Assembly: GCA_947448375.1 (NCBI GenBank)
Contig: CANFMY010000009.1
Span: 1-33,821 of the forward strand
DNA length: 33,821 nucleotides
Reading direction: 5' to 3'
From: Comamonadaceae bacterium
GTDB taxonomy: Bacteria; Pseudomonadota; Gammaproteobacteria; Burkholderiales; Burkholderiaceae_C
Every line of letters begins with the position of its first letter. The stretch's first letter is position 1. Below, piece by piece: positions 10,714 to 17,717 of the stretch. Made by a program: the position numbers and the translations under genes. The notes below the pieces were generated by a model that saw nothing but the letters and a program-made list of their open reading frames with translations, did no database searches and was not told the DNA's origin.

Positions 10714-11012
10714 GAATTGCTTTCGGTCAAAACGGGGACGATTTCGATGGCCAGGGCATGCAGGCCCTGGTCTAAAAAATCCTGCAGCGCATCATACACA
10801 AGCCGATGGCGCTGCACGCGGGTCAGACGGGCCAGTGCGCCGCCTCCCAAACGGACGCGGAAATGGGTGCCACGGCCGGACGGATGGGCGCCGACATGGC
10901 CGGCATGGTCGGCACTTTCGTCCAGCACTTCCAGAAATGCCGGCGCGAGGCGCTCGCGAAGCCGTTGGGTGAGCGCTTCGGTGGTCGGCAGCAAAGGTGC
11001 GGATGGGCTCAT
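10710..11012 (-). CDS. BolA family protein
   Basis: A 100-residue cytoplasmic protein of the BolA/IbaG family. Family members bind monothiol glutaredoxins and [2Fe-2S] clusters and influence stress morphology and cluster delivery. The sequence shows the class II KH-like pattern: a first helix EALTQRLRERLAP, the strand region THFRVRL, and the diagnostic RVQRHRLVYDAL helix with its conserved His, followed by the strand ALAIEIVP. Both ends overlap their neighbours by 4 bases (ATGA), with yciB upstream and the parvulin downstream. Which BolA subgroup it belongs to cannot be fixed by eye, so no gene symbol is given. Confidence 0.92.
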   Translation of the reverse strand: MSPSAPLLPTTEALTQRLRERLAPAFLEVLDESADHAGHVGAHPSGRGTHFRVRLGGGALARLTRVQRHRLVYDALQDFLDQGLHALAIEIVPVLTESNS

Positions 11013-11545
11013 TCGGCGTCTTGTTTCATGTGTTTGGACAAGTAAATGGCTTGGCCAAGCACAAACAGCACCATCAAGCCCAGGCCGCCGAACAGCTTGA
11101 AATTGACCCAGGTGTCGGTGTCAAAGTGAGATGCCACCCACAGGTTGATCACGCCCATCACGGCAAAAAAGCCCGCCCATGCGTGCAGCAACTGGCGCCA
11201 GGCTCTATCCGGCAACTCCAGCTGGGAACCCATGAGTGCTCGGATGCCATTGCGCTTGAACACGTACTCGGCCACCAGCAGTCCCCCGCTCATGAGCCAG
11301 TACAGCACGGTGGGTTTCCATTTGATGAAGGTTTCGTCCTGGGCCACCAGGGTGGCGCCGCCAAACACCACAATCACCCCCAGGCTCAGCCACTGCATGG
11401 GCTCCACACGGCCATTGCGCCAGCGCAGCCAGGCAATTTGCCCCACGGTGGCCACGATGGCCACCGCGGTGGCGGCATAGATGCCCATCGTCTTGAAGAC
11501 GATGAAGAAGAGCAAGATGGGGAAGAAATCGACCAGCAGCTTCAT
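11009..11545 (-). CDS. yciB: Inner membrane-spanning protein YciB / septation protein A
   Basis: A 178-residue integral membrane protein of the YciB (IspZ/IspA, septation protein A) family, which has been linked to envelope synthesis and division in enteric and Shigella work. The N-terminus [20 protein letters not shown] is diagnostic. About five hydrophobic segments follow, with the conserved [13 protein letters not shown] and [17 protein letters not shown] stretches. I chose the ATG at 11545 because it begins the conserved N-terminus and overlaps the msrB stop as ATGA. The same frame is open further upstream, but that stretch lies inside msrB and is not family-like. The gene ends inside the bolA start with another ATGA overlap. 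Confidence 0.95.
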   Translation of the reverse strand: MKLLVDFFPILLFFIVFKTMGIYAATAVAIVATVGQIAWLRWRNGRVEPMQWLSLGVIVVFGGATLVAQDETFIKWKPTVLYWLMSGGLLVAEYVFKRNGIRALMGSQLELPDRAWRQLLHAWAGFFAVMGVINLWVASHFDTDTWVNFKLFGGLGLMVLFVLGQAIYLSKHMKQDAE

Positions 11546-11958
11546 TCGGCGTCCTTCTCGGGAGCAAAGGCCAGCGAGGCCGAATTCATGCAATAGCGCA
11601 AGCCCGTGGGAGCGGGTCCGTCCTCGAACACGTGTCCCAGGTGGGCCCCGCACTGGGCGCACAGGGACTCGGTGCGCACCATGCCATGGGAGCGGTCCAC
11701 TTTGTCTTCGATGACACCCTCACGCAGCGGCGCGTTGAAGCTGGGCCAGCCGCAGCCTGCGTCGAACTTGGTGTCCGAGGTGAAGAGTGTGGACCCGCAG
11801 CAGATACAGGCGTAGGTGCCGGGTTGCCAGTGGTTCTCGTAGCGGCCGGTGAAGGGCCGTTCGGTGGCCGCCTGTCGGGTCACTTCATAGGCCAGCGGTT
11901 CGGCGTTGCGTTGGGCCAGCCAGGCACGCCAGCCGGATTCGGTGGTGGGAAGGGTCAT
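11542..11958 (-). CDS. msrB: Peptide-methionine (R)-S-oxide reductase MsrB
   Basis: Reduces the R epimer of methionine sulfoxide in proteins with thioredoxin as donor. The 138-residue product has the complete family pattern: two zinc-binding CxxC pairs (Cys51/Cys54 in [11 protein letters not shown] and Cys100/Cys103 in [13 protein letters not shown]), CGWPSF, and the catalytic Cys123 in [11 protein letters not shown]. No signal peptide is visible, so it is cytoplasmic. I chose the ATG at 11958, which gives an ATGA overlap with the selO stop like the other junctions in this chain. An in-frame ATG at 11991 would add 11 residues and extend 37 bases into selO. Neither start has a clear Shine-Dalgarno, so translational coupling to selO is likely. 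Confidence 0.93.
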   Translation of the reverse strand: MTLPTTESGWRAWLAQRNAEPLAYEVTRQAATERPFTGRYENHWQPGTYACICCGSTLFTSDTKFDAGCGWPSFNAPLREGVIEDKVDRSHGMVRTESLCAQCGAHLGHVFEDGPAPTGLRYCMNSASLAFAPEKDAE

Positions 11959-13475
11959 GAGGAGCAGCTGATAGCAATCGATTGGGCCCATGGCGGCGCC
12001 GGGGCAGCGTAAGGTTCAAACCCGGGACGGTCGTCAAAGGGGGCAGACAGCAAGGATAACAAGGTCTCGATCTCGCTGAAGTCCCCCTCACGGGCGCGGC
12101 GAATGGCGATTTCGCCCAGGTGGTTGCGCAGCACATAGACGGGGTTGACACGGCGCATGGCGTCCCCCTGCAGGGTCGGGGTGGATGTTGTCGTTCGCAT
12201 GGCCTGGAGATAGTCCTTCAACCACCCGTCCCAGGCGTCGCCCGCCCCGAGTTGGCGACCCAGCTCGGCAAAAGCCGTCACATCGTCTTCTCGACCCGTC
12301 CAGTCGCGCACCGCATTGGAGAGGGTGCGCCAGGACACCGTGTGATCGGCTTGCTGGCGGGCCATCAGGTTCAACAAGCGCTCACCCAAGGCCGAGGCGG
12401 TGGCGGTGGCCGAAGCTGGCAATCCCAGCTTGCGGGCGAGCTGTTCCCCCCAGGCCTGGTCGTAGTGCACCGTGAAGGTGTTGAGCACATCCACGGTGGC
12501 CTGCACATCGTCAATCACCGGCATCAGGGCTTGTCCCAGGCAAAACAGGTTCCAGTGTGCGATGCGGGGTTGTTGATCAAACGCATACCGACCCTGGTGA
12601 TCGGAATGGTTGCAGATGTGCCCGGGGTCGAAGCCATCCATGAACTGGAAGGGGCCGTAATCGAGGGTGAGTCCGAGCAGGCTCATGTTGTCCGTGTTCA
12701 TGACGCCGTGGCAAAAGCCCACCCCTTGCCACTGGGCCATGAGGCGGGCGGTGCGTTGCACCACCACCTCGAGCAGCGCCAGCGCGCGTTCGCGTCCTGG
12801 TGGCGTGGGGGGCAATGCCAGGAAGTTTTGGGTGTCGACATAGTCGATCAGTTGCACCAGGGCTTGAACGTTGTCTCGCGAGGCGAAGTGCTCGAAGTGT
12901 CCGAAGCGCAAAAAACTTGGCGCAATGCGTGACACCACCGCCGCAGTTTCCGCTTCTTCGCGAAGCACCGTGTCGGGAGAGGCCACCAAACTCAGGGCGC
13001 GTGTGGTGGGAATGCCCAGTCCGTGCATGGCTTCGCTGCACAGGTATTCCCGGATACTGGATCGCAACACAGCACGCCCATCGCCCATGCGCGAGTAGGG
13101 CGTGCGACCAGCCCCTTTGAGTTGCCATTCCTGCGGGCCAAGCTCAGCGCCGGGCGGTGGGCAGGACTCCCCCAGCAACAAGGCCCTGCCATCGCCCAGT
13201 TGCCCCGCCCACACGCCAAATTGGTGGCCGCTGTACACCGTTGCGACAGGCGATGCCCCAGGCAAGGGTTGACCATTGCCCAGCACCTCGAGCATGCCGG
13301 GTCGATGCTGCCAGTCCTGCGGCAAGCCCAAGGCCTGTGCCAGCCGGTGATTGACACTCACCCACTGCAGGTCGTGCAGGGGGGTGGCTTGCCAGGGCGT
13401 GGCGAACGTGGTTCCCAGACGGGCAAAGCCGTCACGCCAGGTCAAGGGCAGGGCAGGGTTGTGCAGAGCGTCCAT
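11955..13475 (-). CDS. selO: Protein adenylyltransferase SelO (YdiU/UPF0061)
   Basis: A 506-residue pseudokinase-fold enzyme that transfers AMP from ATP to Ser, Thr or Tyr of client proteins; known clients act in redox and central metabolism. Visible signatures are [18 protein letters not shown] (residues 81-98), the Lys120 region [34 protein letters not shown], and the active-site segment [19 protein letters not shown]. In that segment Asp262-Asn263 and Asp272 are the likely base and metal ligands. The protein ends in Cys-Ser-Ser: Cys504 is third from the end, where vertebrate SelO has selenocysteine and E. coli SelO a regulatory cysteine. Cys288 is a plausible disulfide partner. It heads the coupled msrB-yciB-bolA-ppiC chain and is divergent from the acyl-CoA ligase. 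Confidence 0.95.
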   Translation of the reverse strand: MDALHNPALPLTWRDGFARLGTTFATPWQATPLHDLQWVSVNHRLAQALGLPQDWQHRPGMLEVLGNGQPLPGASPVATVYSGHQFGVWAGQLGDGRALLLGESCPPPGAELGPQEWQLKGAGRTPYSRMGDGRAVLRSSIREYLCSEAMHGLGIPTTRALSLVASPDTVLREEAETAAVVSRIAPSFLRFGHFEHFASRDNVQALVQLIDYVDTQNFLALPPTPPGRERALALLEVVVQRTARLMAQWQGVGFCHGVMNTDNMSLLGLTLDYGPFQFMDGFDPGHICNHSDHQGRYAFDQQPRIAHWNLFCLGQALMPVIDDVQATVDVLNTFTVHYDQAWGEQLARKLGLPASATATASALGERLLNLMARQQADHTVSWRTLSNAVRDWTGREDDVTAFAELGRQLGAGDAWDGWLKDYLQAMRTTTSTPTLQGDAMRRVNPVYVLRNHLGEIAIRRAREGDFSEIETLLSLLSAPFDDRPGFEPYAAPAPPWAQSIAISCSS

Positions 13476-13556
13476 GCTGACATTGTCGGCGTTGCCTCAA
13501 CTCAGGGATGGCGTCGAGGTCTTTGCCGTGGCCGGGGTTGTTCGAAGAGGCGGCCA

Positions 13557-13587
13557 AGTTGTGCAAAATAGCGGACAAAGCACAACT
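13557..13587. promoter_or_regulatory. Operator-like inverted repeat before the acyl-CoA ligase
   Basis: A perfect inverted repeat, AGTTGTGC (13557-13564) and GCACAACT (13580-13587), is separated by 15 bases. The AT-rich spacer holds AAAATA (13565-13570) preceded by TG, which resembles an extended -10 box. The repeat ends 4 bases before the Shine-Dalgarno GGGGAGAG of the ligase. The layout fits a repressor site that straddles a promoter; a leader hairpin is the alternative. The regulator is not encoded in this window as far as I can see. Confidence 0.5.
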
Positions 13588-13603
13588 AACCGGGGAGAGC
13601 GCC

Positions 13604-15232
13604 ATGCTAGGACTGATGCAGCAGCACAACCTGCTGATTTCGTCATTGATCGAGTTTGCAGAAAGACACCACGGGGACGTCGAGATCGTCTCGCGCCGGG
13701 TCGAGGGGGACATCCACCGCACGACCTGGGCCGGCGTGGCAGCTCGCTCGCGCCAGGTGGCCAGGGGACTGGACGCCTGGCACCTCGAGGCCGGAGCCCG
13801 CGTGGCCACCCTGGCCTGGAACGGTTATCGGCACCTGGAGCTCTATTTCGGGGTGAGCGGCTCCGAACGGGTCTTGCACACCATCAACCCGCGGCTGCAT
13901 CCCGATCAGGTTGTCTGGATTGCCAACCATGCCGAGGATCAGGTCCTGTGTTTTGACATGACCTTCCTGCCCATCGTGCAGCAAGTGCACGCACGCTGCA
14001 CCACCGTCAAGCACTGGGTGGCTTTGTGCGACGCCGACAAGCTGCCCGCCGACAGTGGCATTCCGGGTTTGGTCAGCTACGAGGCGTGGTTAGGAGCCCA
14101 GTCCAGCCAGTACGCCTGGCCCGACTTCAACGAAAACACGGCCTCCAGCCTGTGCTACACCAGCGGCACCACCGGCAACCCCAAAGGGGCCCTGTACAGC
14201 CACCGGTCAACCCTCTTGCATGCCTACGCAGCCGCCTTGCCGGATGTCATGGCCATGTCGGCCCGAGATTCCACCCTGCCCGTGGTGCCCATGTTCCACG
14301 TCAATGCCTGGGGAATTCCTTACAGCGCCGCGATGGTGGGCAGCAAGCTGGTATTTCCCGGCCCGGCACTCGACGGCAAGTCTGTCTACGAACTGATCGA
14401 GAGCGAACAGGTGACCTACGCAGCAGGCGTGCCCACGGTCTGGCAGATGCTGTTGAGCCACATGAAGCCCTCAGGCTTGCGTTTCTCCAGCCTCAAGCGC
14501 ACCGTGATTGGCGGATCCGCGTGCCCGCCCGCCATGATCAACACCTTCCGCGACGACTATGGTGTCGACGTGTTGCACGCCTGGGGCATGACCGAGCTCA
14601 GCCCCCTGGGCACGCTGTGCACCCTGAAAAACAAACACCTCTCCCTGCCGGCCGAACAGCAGATGCAGATTCGCCTCAAGCAGGGCCGTGCCATTTTCGG
14701 CATCGACATGAAGATCGTGAACGACGCCAACCAGGAACAGCCGCACGATGGCAAGGCTTACGGCGACCTCCTGGTCAAGGGGCCCTGGGTGGTGGGGGAG
14801 TATTTCAAGGCCGAGGGGGGCGACCCGCTGGTGGACGGCTGGTTCCCCACCGGCGATGTGGCCACCATCGACGAGGATGGGTTCATGCAGATCACCGACC
14901 GCAGCAAGGACGTGATCAAGTCCGGCGGCGAGTGGATCAGCTCGATTGACATCGAGAACATTGCCATGGCGCACCCCGCGGTCGCCATGGCCGCCTGCAT
15001 TGGCGTGGCCCATCCCAAATGGGACGAACGCCCCATCGTGGTGGTGACCTTGAAGGCCGGGGCGCAGGTCAGCCGCGATGACTTGATTGCCTTTTACGAG
15101 GGCAAGATTGCCAAATGGCAGGTCCCCGACGATGTGGTGTTTGTCGAGGCCATTCCACTGGGTGCCACGGGCAAGATGCTCAAGACCCGGCTGCGCGAAC
15201 AGCTCAAGGATTACCGTCTGCCTGGACTTTGA
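13604..15232 (+). CDS. AMP-forming acyl-CoA ligase (fatty acid / 3-methylthiopropionate-CoA ligase type)
   Basis: Activates a carboxylic acid to its CoA thioester via an acyl-adenylate. The 542-residue product has the ANL superfamily motifs: P-loop [12 protein letters not shown] (from about residue 184), the A5-like [12 protein letters not shown], the hinge region [35 protein letters not shown], and catalytic Lys524 in TGKMLKT. The opening [20 protein letters not shown] is typical of the group annotated as DmdB-like or medium/long-chain acyl-CoA ligases; the true substrate is unknown. I chose the ATG at 13604 because GGGGAGAG (13592-13599) lies just upstream and conserved sequence begins there, not at the earlier in-frame ATG at 13508. 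It is the first gene of the catabolic cluster, divergent from selO. Confidence 0.93.
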   Translation: MLGLMQQHNLLISSLIEFAERHHGDVEIVSRRVEGDIHRTTWAGVAARSRQVARGLDAWHLEAGARVATLAWNGYRHLELYFGVSGSERVLHTINPRLHPDQVVWIANHAEDQVLCFDMTFLPIVQQVHARCTTVKHWVALCDADKLPADSGIPGLVSYEAWLGAQSSQYAWPDFNENTASSLCYTSGTTGNPKGALYSHRSTLLHAYAAALPDVMAMSARDSTLPVVPMFHVNAWGIPYSAAMVGSKLVFPGPALDGKSVYELIESEQVTYAAGVPTVWQMLLSHMKPSGLRFSSLKRTVIGGSACPPAMINTFRDDYGVDVLHAWGMTELSPLGTLCTLKNKHLSLPAEQQMQIRLKQGRAIFGIDMKIVNDANQEQPHDGKAYGDLLVKGPWVVGEYFKAEGGDPLVDGWFPTGDVATIDEDGFMQITDRSKDVIKSGGEWISSIDIENIAMAHPAVAMAACIGVAHPKWDERPIVVVTLKAGAQVSRDDLIAFYEGKIAKWQVPDDVVFVEAIPLGATGKMLKTRLREQLKDYRLPGL

Positions 15233-15289
15233 CTCGGCGGGCTTTAATATGTCGGGCTTTGAACCGTCGAGTAGGGTCACGATCGGCAG
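15233..15289 (+). other. Ligase/binding-protein spacer with GGGCTTT repeats
   Basis: This is the first part of the 125-base gap between the ligase and the ABC binding-protein gene. GGGCTTT occurs at 15239-15245 and 15254-15260 (15 bases start to start, each preceded by C), and a third copy lies at 15292-15298 in the folded leader. The TTTAATAT stretch at 15243-15250 is the most AT-rich part and could be part of a promoter, but no correctly spaced -35 box is visible. Meaning unknown. Confidence 0.25.
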
Positions 15290-15351
15290 CAGGGCTTTCC
15301 CTGAGGCCGGCAGCCCCTTTTCCCGATTACCCTCAGGCAGTCACTGAGGAG
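15290..15351 (+). promoter_or_regulatory. Candidate RNA switch in the leader of the ABC binding-protein gene
   Basis: Three helices can form here and neighbouring ones exclude each other. Helix A pairs CAGGG (15290-15294) with CCCTG (15299-15303). Helix B pairs CCTGAGG (15300-15306) with CCTCAGG (15331-15337). Helix C pairs CCTCAG (15331-15336) with CTGAGG (15344-15349). Helix C covers most of the Shine-Dalgarno GAGGAG (15346-15351), so A plus C would hide the ribosome site and B would free it. The pairing is seen directly; switching is inference. It matches no riboswitch class that I recognise. Confidence 0.45.
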
Positions 15352-15357
15352 ACCAAT

Positions 15358-16593
15358 ATGATGAAACGACTTGCCTGGACCGCCCCCCTGATGTTTGCTG
15401 CTGTGATGGCCACACCGGCCTGGGCGCAAAAAGGTGAAACGGTCAAGATCGCCTGGATCGATCCGCTCTCGGGCCTCATGGCACCGGTGGGCTCCAACCA
15501 ACTCAAGAGTTTCCAGTTCTTTGCCGAGCAATTCACCAAGACCAACCCGGCCGGGGTGAAGTTCGAAGTCATCGGCATCGACAACAAGCTCAGCCCCGCC
15601 GAGAGTCTCAACGCCCTCAAGGCGGCCATGGACCAGGGCATTCGCTACATCACCCAGGGTAACGGGTCGTCGGTGGCCGGTGCCTTGATCGACGCGGTCA
15701 ACAAGCACAACGAGCGCAACCCGGGCAAGGAAATCATTTTCCTGAACCATTCGGCGGTGGATCCCGACTTCACCAACAGCAAGTGCAGCTACTGGCACTT
15801 CCGTTTTGACGCCGACACCTCCATGAAGATGGAGGCCATGACCACCTACATGAAGGACAAGCAGGACATCAAGAAGGTCTACCTGCTGAACCAGAATTAC
15901 TCGCACGGCCATCAGGTGGCCAAGTTTGCGAAGGAAAACCTCGCGCGCAAGCGTCCGGACGTGCAAATCGTGGGGGAAGATCTGCACCCCCTGGCCCAGG
16001 TGCGAGACTTCGCGCCCTACATCGCCAAGATCAAGGCCTCCGGTGCCGACTCCGTCATCACTGGCAACTGGGGTTCTGACCTGGCCTTGTTGGTGAAAGC
16101 GGCCAACGAAGGGGGCTACACCGGTAAATTCTTCACTTACTACACCGGTGTATCGGGCACCCCCACAGCGCTGGGTCAGGGCGGGGACGGCCGCGTTTTC
16201 CAGATTTCCTACCAGCACTACAACATGGGCGGGCAGATGGAGAAGTGGATGGCCGAATTCAAGAAGCGTTTCAACGACGACTTCTACACCGGGTCCGTGA
16301 TTCACATCTTCTCCGGACTGGGTGAAGCCATGGCCAAGGCCAAGTCGACCGACCCGGTCAAGGTGGCGGCCGCGCTGCATGGTCTGAAGTACCAGAGCTT
16401 CAGTGGCGAAGTGGAAATGCGCAAGCTCGACCACCAGTTGCAGCAACCGCTGTACCTGACTGTGTGGACCAAGACCGACAAGCAGCACCCGTATTCGGCC
16501 GAGAACACGGGCATGACCCTGAAGCCGGTCAAGACCTTCGAGTCCTACATTTCCAGCACGCCCACCAGCTGCCAGATGAAGGCGCCGGGCTGA
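15358..16593 (+). CDS. Periplasmic substrate-binding protein of a branched-chain-amino-acid-type ABC importer
   Basis: A 411-residue type I periplasmic binding protein (LivJ/LivK-like, HAAT family) that captures the ligand and presents it to the two permeases encoded next. A signal peptide is clear: MMKRLAW, a hydrophobic core, then TPAWA-QKG with cleavage near residue 23. The mature protein opens TVKIAWIDPLSGLMAPVG, the usual first strand and ligand loop, and has the second-lobe segment DSVITGNWGSDLALLVKAAN. Relatives in other bacteria bind amino acids, but also aromatic acids, phenylpropanoids and other carboxylates. With an acyl-CoA ligase in front and beta-oxidation genes behind, an organic acid is more likely here than leucine. 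Two adjacent ATGs (15358 and 15361) both fit GAGGAG at 15346-15351; I took the first. Confidence 0.93.
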   Translation: MMKRLAWTAPLMFAAVMATPAWAQKGETVKIAWIDPLSGLMAPVGSNQLKSFQFFAEQFTKTNPAGVKFEVIGIDNKLSPAESLNALKAAMDQGIRYITQGNGSSVAGALIDAVNKHNERNPGKEIIFLNHSAVDPDFTNSKCSYWHFRFDADTSMKMEAMTTYMKDKQDIKKVYLLNQNYSHGHQVAKFAKENLARKRPDVQIVGEDLHPLAQVRDFAPYIAKIKASGADSVITGNWGSDLALLVKAANEGGYTGKFFTYYTGVSGTPTALGQGGDGRVFQISYQHYNMGGQMEKWMAEFKKRFNDDFYTGSVIHIFSGLGEAMAKAKSTDPVKVAAALHGLKYQSFSGEVEMRKLDHQLQQPLYLTVWTKTDKQHPYSAENTGMTLKPVKTFESYISSTPTSCQMKAPG

Positions 16594-16630
16594 CACGCAC
16601 CCCTGCTGACTTGTCACGCTTGAACATTCT

Positions 16631-16659
16631 CTGACCTGGACCACGCAGGTTCGGGTCAG
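16631..16659 (+). other. Hairpin between binding-protein and permease genes
   Basis: CTGACC (16631-16636) can pair with GGTCAG (16654-16659), and nested within it CCTG (16635-16638) can pair with CAGG (16646-16649) as an alternative. It lies in the 95-base gap after the binding-protein stop. Hairpins at this place commonly hold binding-protein mRNA at a higher level than permease mRNA by blocking 3' decay or causing partial termination. No U-run follows, so a full terminator is unlikely. Confidence 0.35.
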
Positions 16660-16688
16660 GGTGTTCGCACTTGAGTCTGTCTGTCCCC

Positions 16689-17717
16689 ATGGAGTTTTTG
16701 ATCATCTCGACCCTCAACGGCCTGAGTTATGGGTTGTTGCTGTTCATGTTGAGTTCGGGGCTGACCCTGATCTTCAGCATGATGGGGGTCCTCAATTTTG
16801 CGCATGCCAGTTTTTACATGCTGGGGGCGTACAGCGGCTACACCTTGAGCGGCCTGATCGGGTTCTGGCCAGCTCTGGTGCTGGCGCCGCTCATCACGGG
16901 TGCACTCGGTGCCGCGTTTGAGCGCGGCAGCCTGCGCAAGGTGCACGTGTATGGTCACGTGCCCGAATTGCTGGTCACCTTTGGCCTGTCCTACATCGTG
17001 CTGGAATTGGTGCAACTGATCTGGGGTCGCGTGGCGGTGGAGTTTCAGCCACCCCCCTTGTTGCAGGGACCGATGTTCACCCTGATCCATCACCCGGCTG
17101 ACGGCATGTCCTGGGTCTGGGGCGCTGCGGGCGCGCTGTGCACCGATGCCTCCGCTGCATCGGTGGTGTGTTCGCCGTTTCCGGCCACGCGGGGCTTTGT
17201 CATGTTGACCGCGGTGGCCATGATGGGCAGTCTGTGGTGGGTGCTGTCCCGCACCCGCACGGGCCTCATCATCCAGGCAGCGCTGACGCACCCCGAGATG
17301 GTGGAGGCCCTGGGTCACAATGTGCCGCGAATTTTCATGCTGGTGTTTGGCCTGGGCACGGGCTTGGCCGGCCTCGCGGGAGTGATCGGCGGCAGCACCT
17401 TTGTGACCGAGCCGGCCATGGCCGCCACCGTGGGGTCGGTGATCTTCGTGGTGGTGGTGGTGGGGGGCATGGGTTCACTGGCCGGGGCGTTTTTGGCCTC
17501 GCTGTTGATTGGCCTCTTGCAAACTTACGCGGTTGCGGTGGATGCGTCGGTGCTCGACCTGCTGCAGGCCTTGGGGATGACCTTGTCGGCCACGGCACGT
17601 GAAAGCTCGCTGATCAAGCTCACCGTGTCTCAAGTTGCGCCTATCCTGCCTTACCTGCTGTTGGTGCTCATCCTCATTTTTCGGCCCAAGGGGCTGCTGG
17701 GTACGCGAGAGGGATGA
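16689..17717 (+). CDS. ABC importer permease, LivH type
   Basis: First membrane subunit of the importer, 342 residues from this start. The N-terminus MEFLIISTLNGLSYGLLLFM and the following LTLIFSMMGVLNFAHASFYMLGAY are the standard LivH opening. The cytoplasmic coupling region lies around TRTGLIIQAALTHPEMVEALG, and the closing segment is LILIFRPKGLLG. About eight hydrophobic segments are visible. A loop around residues 120-160 (HPADGMSWVWGAAGALCTDA) is longer than in enteric LivH, which is about 308 residues. An in-frame TTG at 16671 with an upstream AGGGTG would add six residues; I prefer the ATG because it starts the conserved region. The stop overlaps the next start as ATGA. Confidence 0.92.
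   Translation: MEFLIISTLNGLSYGLLLFMLSSGLTLIFSMMGVLNFAHASFYMLGAYSGYTLSGLIGFWPALVLAPLITGALGAAFERGSLRKVHVYGHVPELLVTFGLSYIVLELVQLIWGRVAVEFQPPPLLQGPMFTLIHHPADGMSWVWGAAGALCTDASAASVVCSPFPATRGFVMLTAVAMMGSLWWVLSRTRTGLIIQAALTHPEMVEALGHNVPRIFMLVFGLGTGLAGLAGVIGGSTFVTEPAMAATVGSVIFVVVVVGGMGSLAGAFLASLLIGLLQTYAVAVDASVLDLLQALGMTLSATARESSLIKLTVSQVAPILPYLLLVLILIFRPKGLLGTREG

Noticed and set aside
11955-11957. The selO TGA read as selenocysteine instead of stop.
   Set aside because: Cysteine already occupies the redox position two residues before the TGA, the family ends there, and no selenocysteine insertion structure is evident.
15292-15320. GGGCT/AGCCC followed by CTTTT as a terminator after the acyl-CoA ligase.
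   Set aside because: Only 5 pairs with a 15-base loop and a short interrupted T-run. The competing helices described for this leader are stronger.
15277-16644. A 455-codon open frame antisense to the binding-protein gene.
   Set aside because: The plus strand here has a clear signal peptide and binding-protein fold; the antisense product is low-information and lacks a start context.
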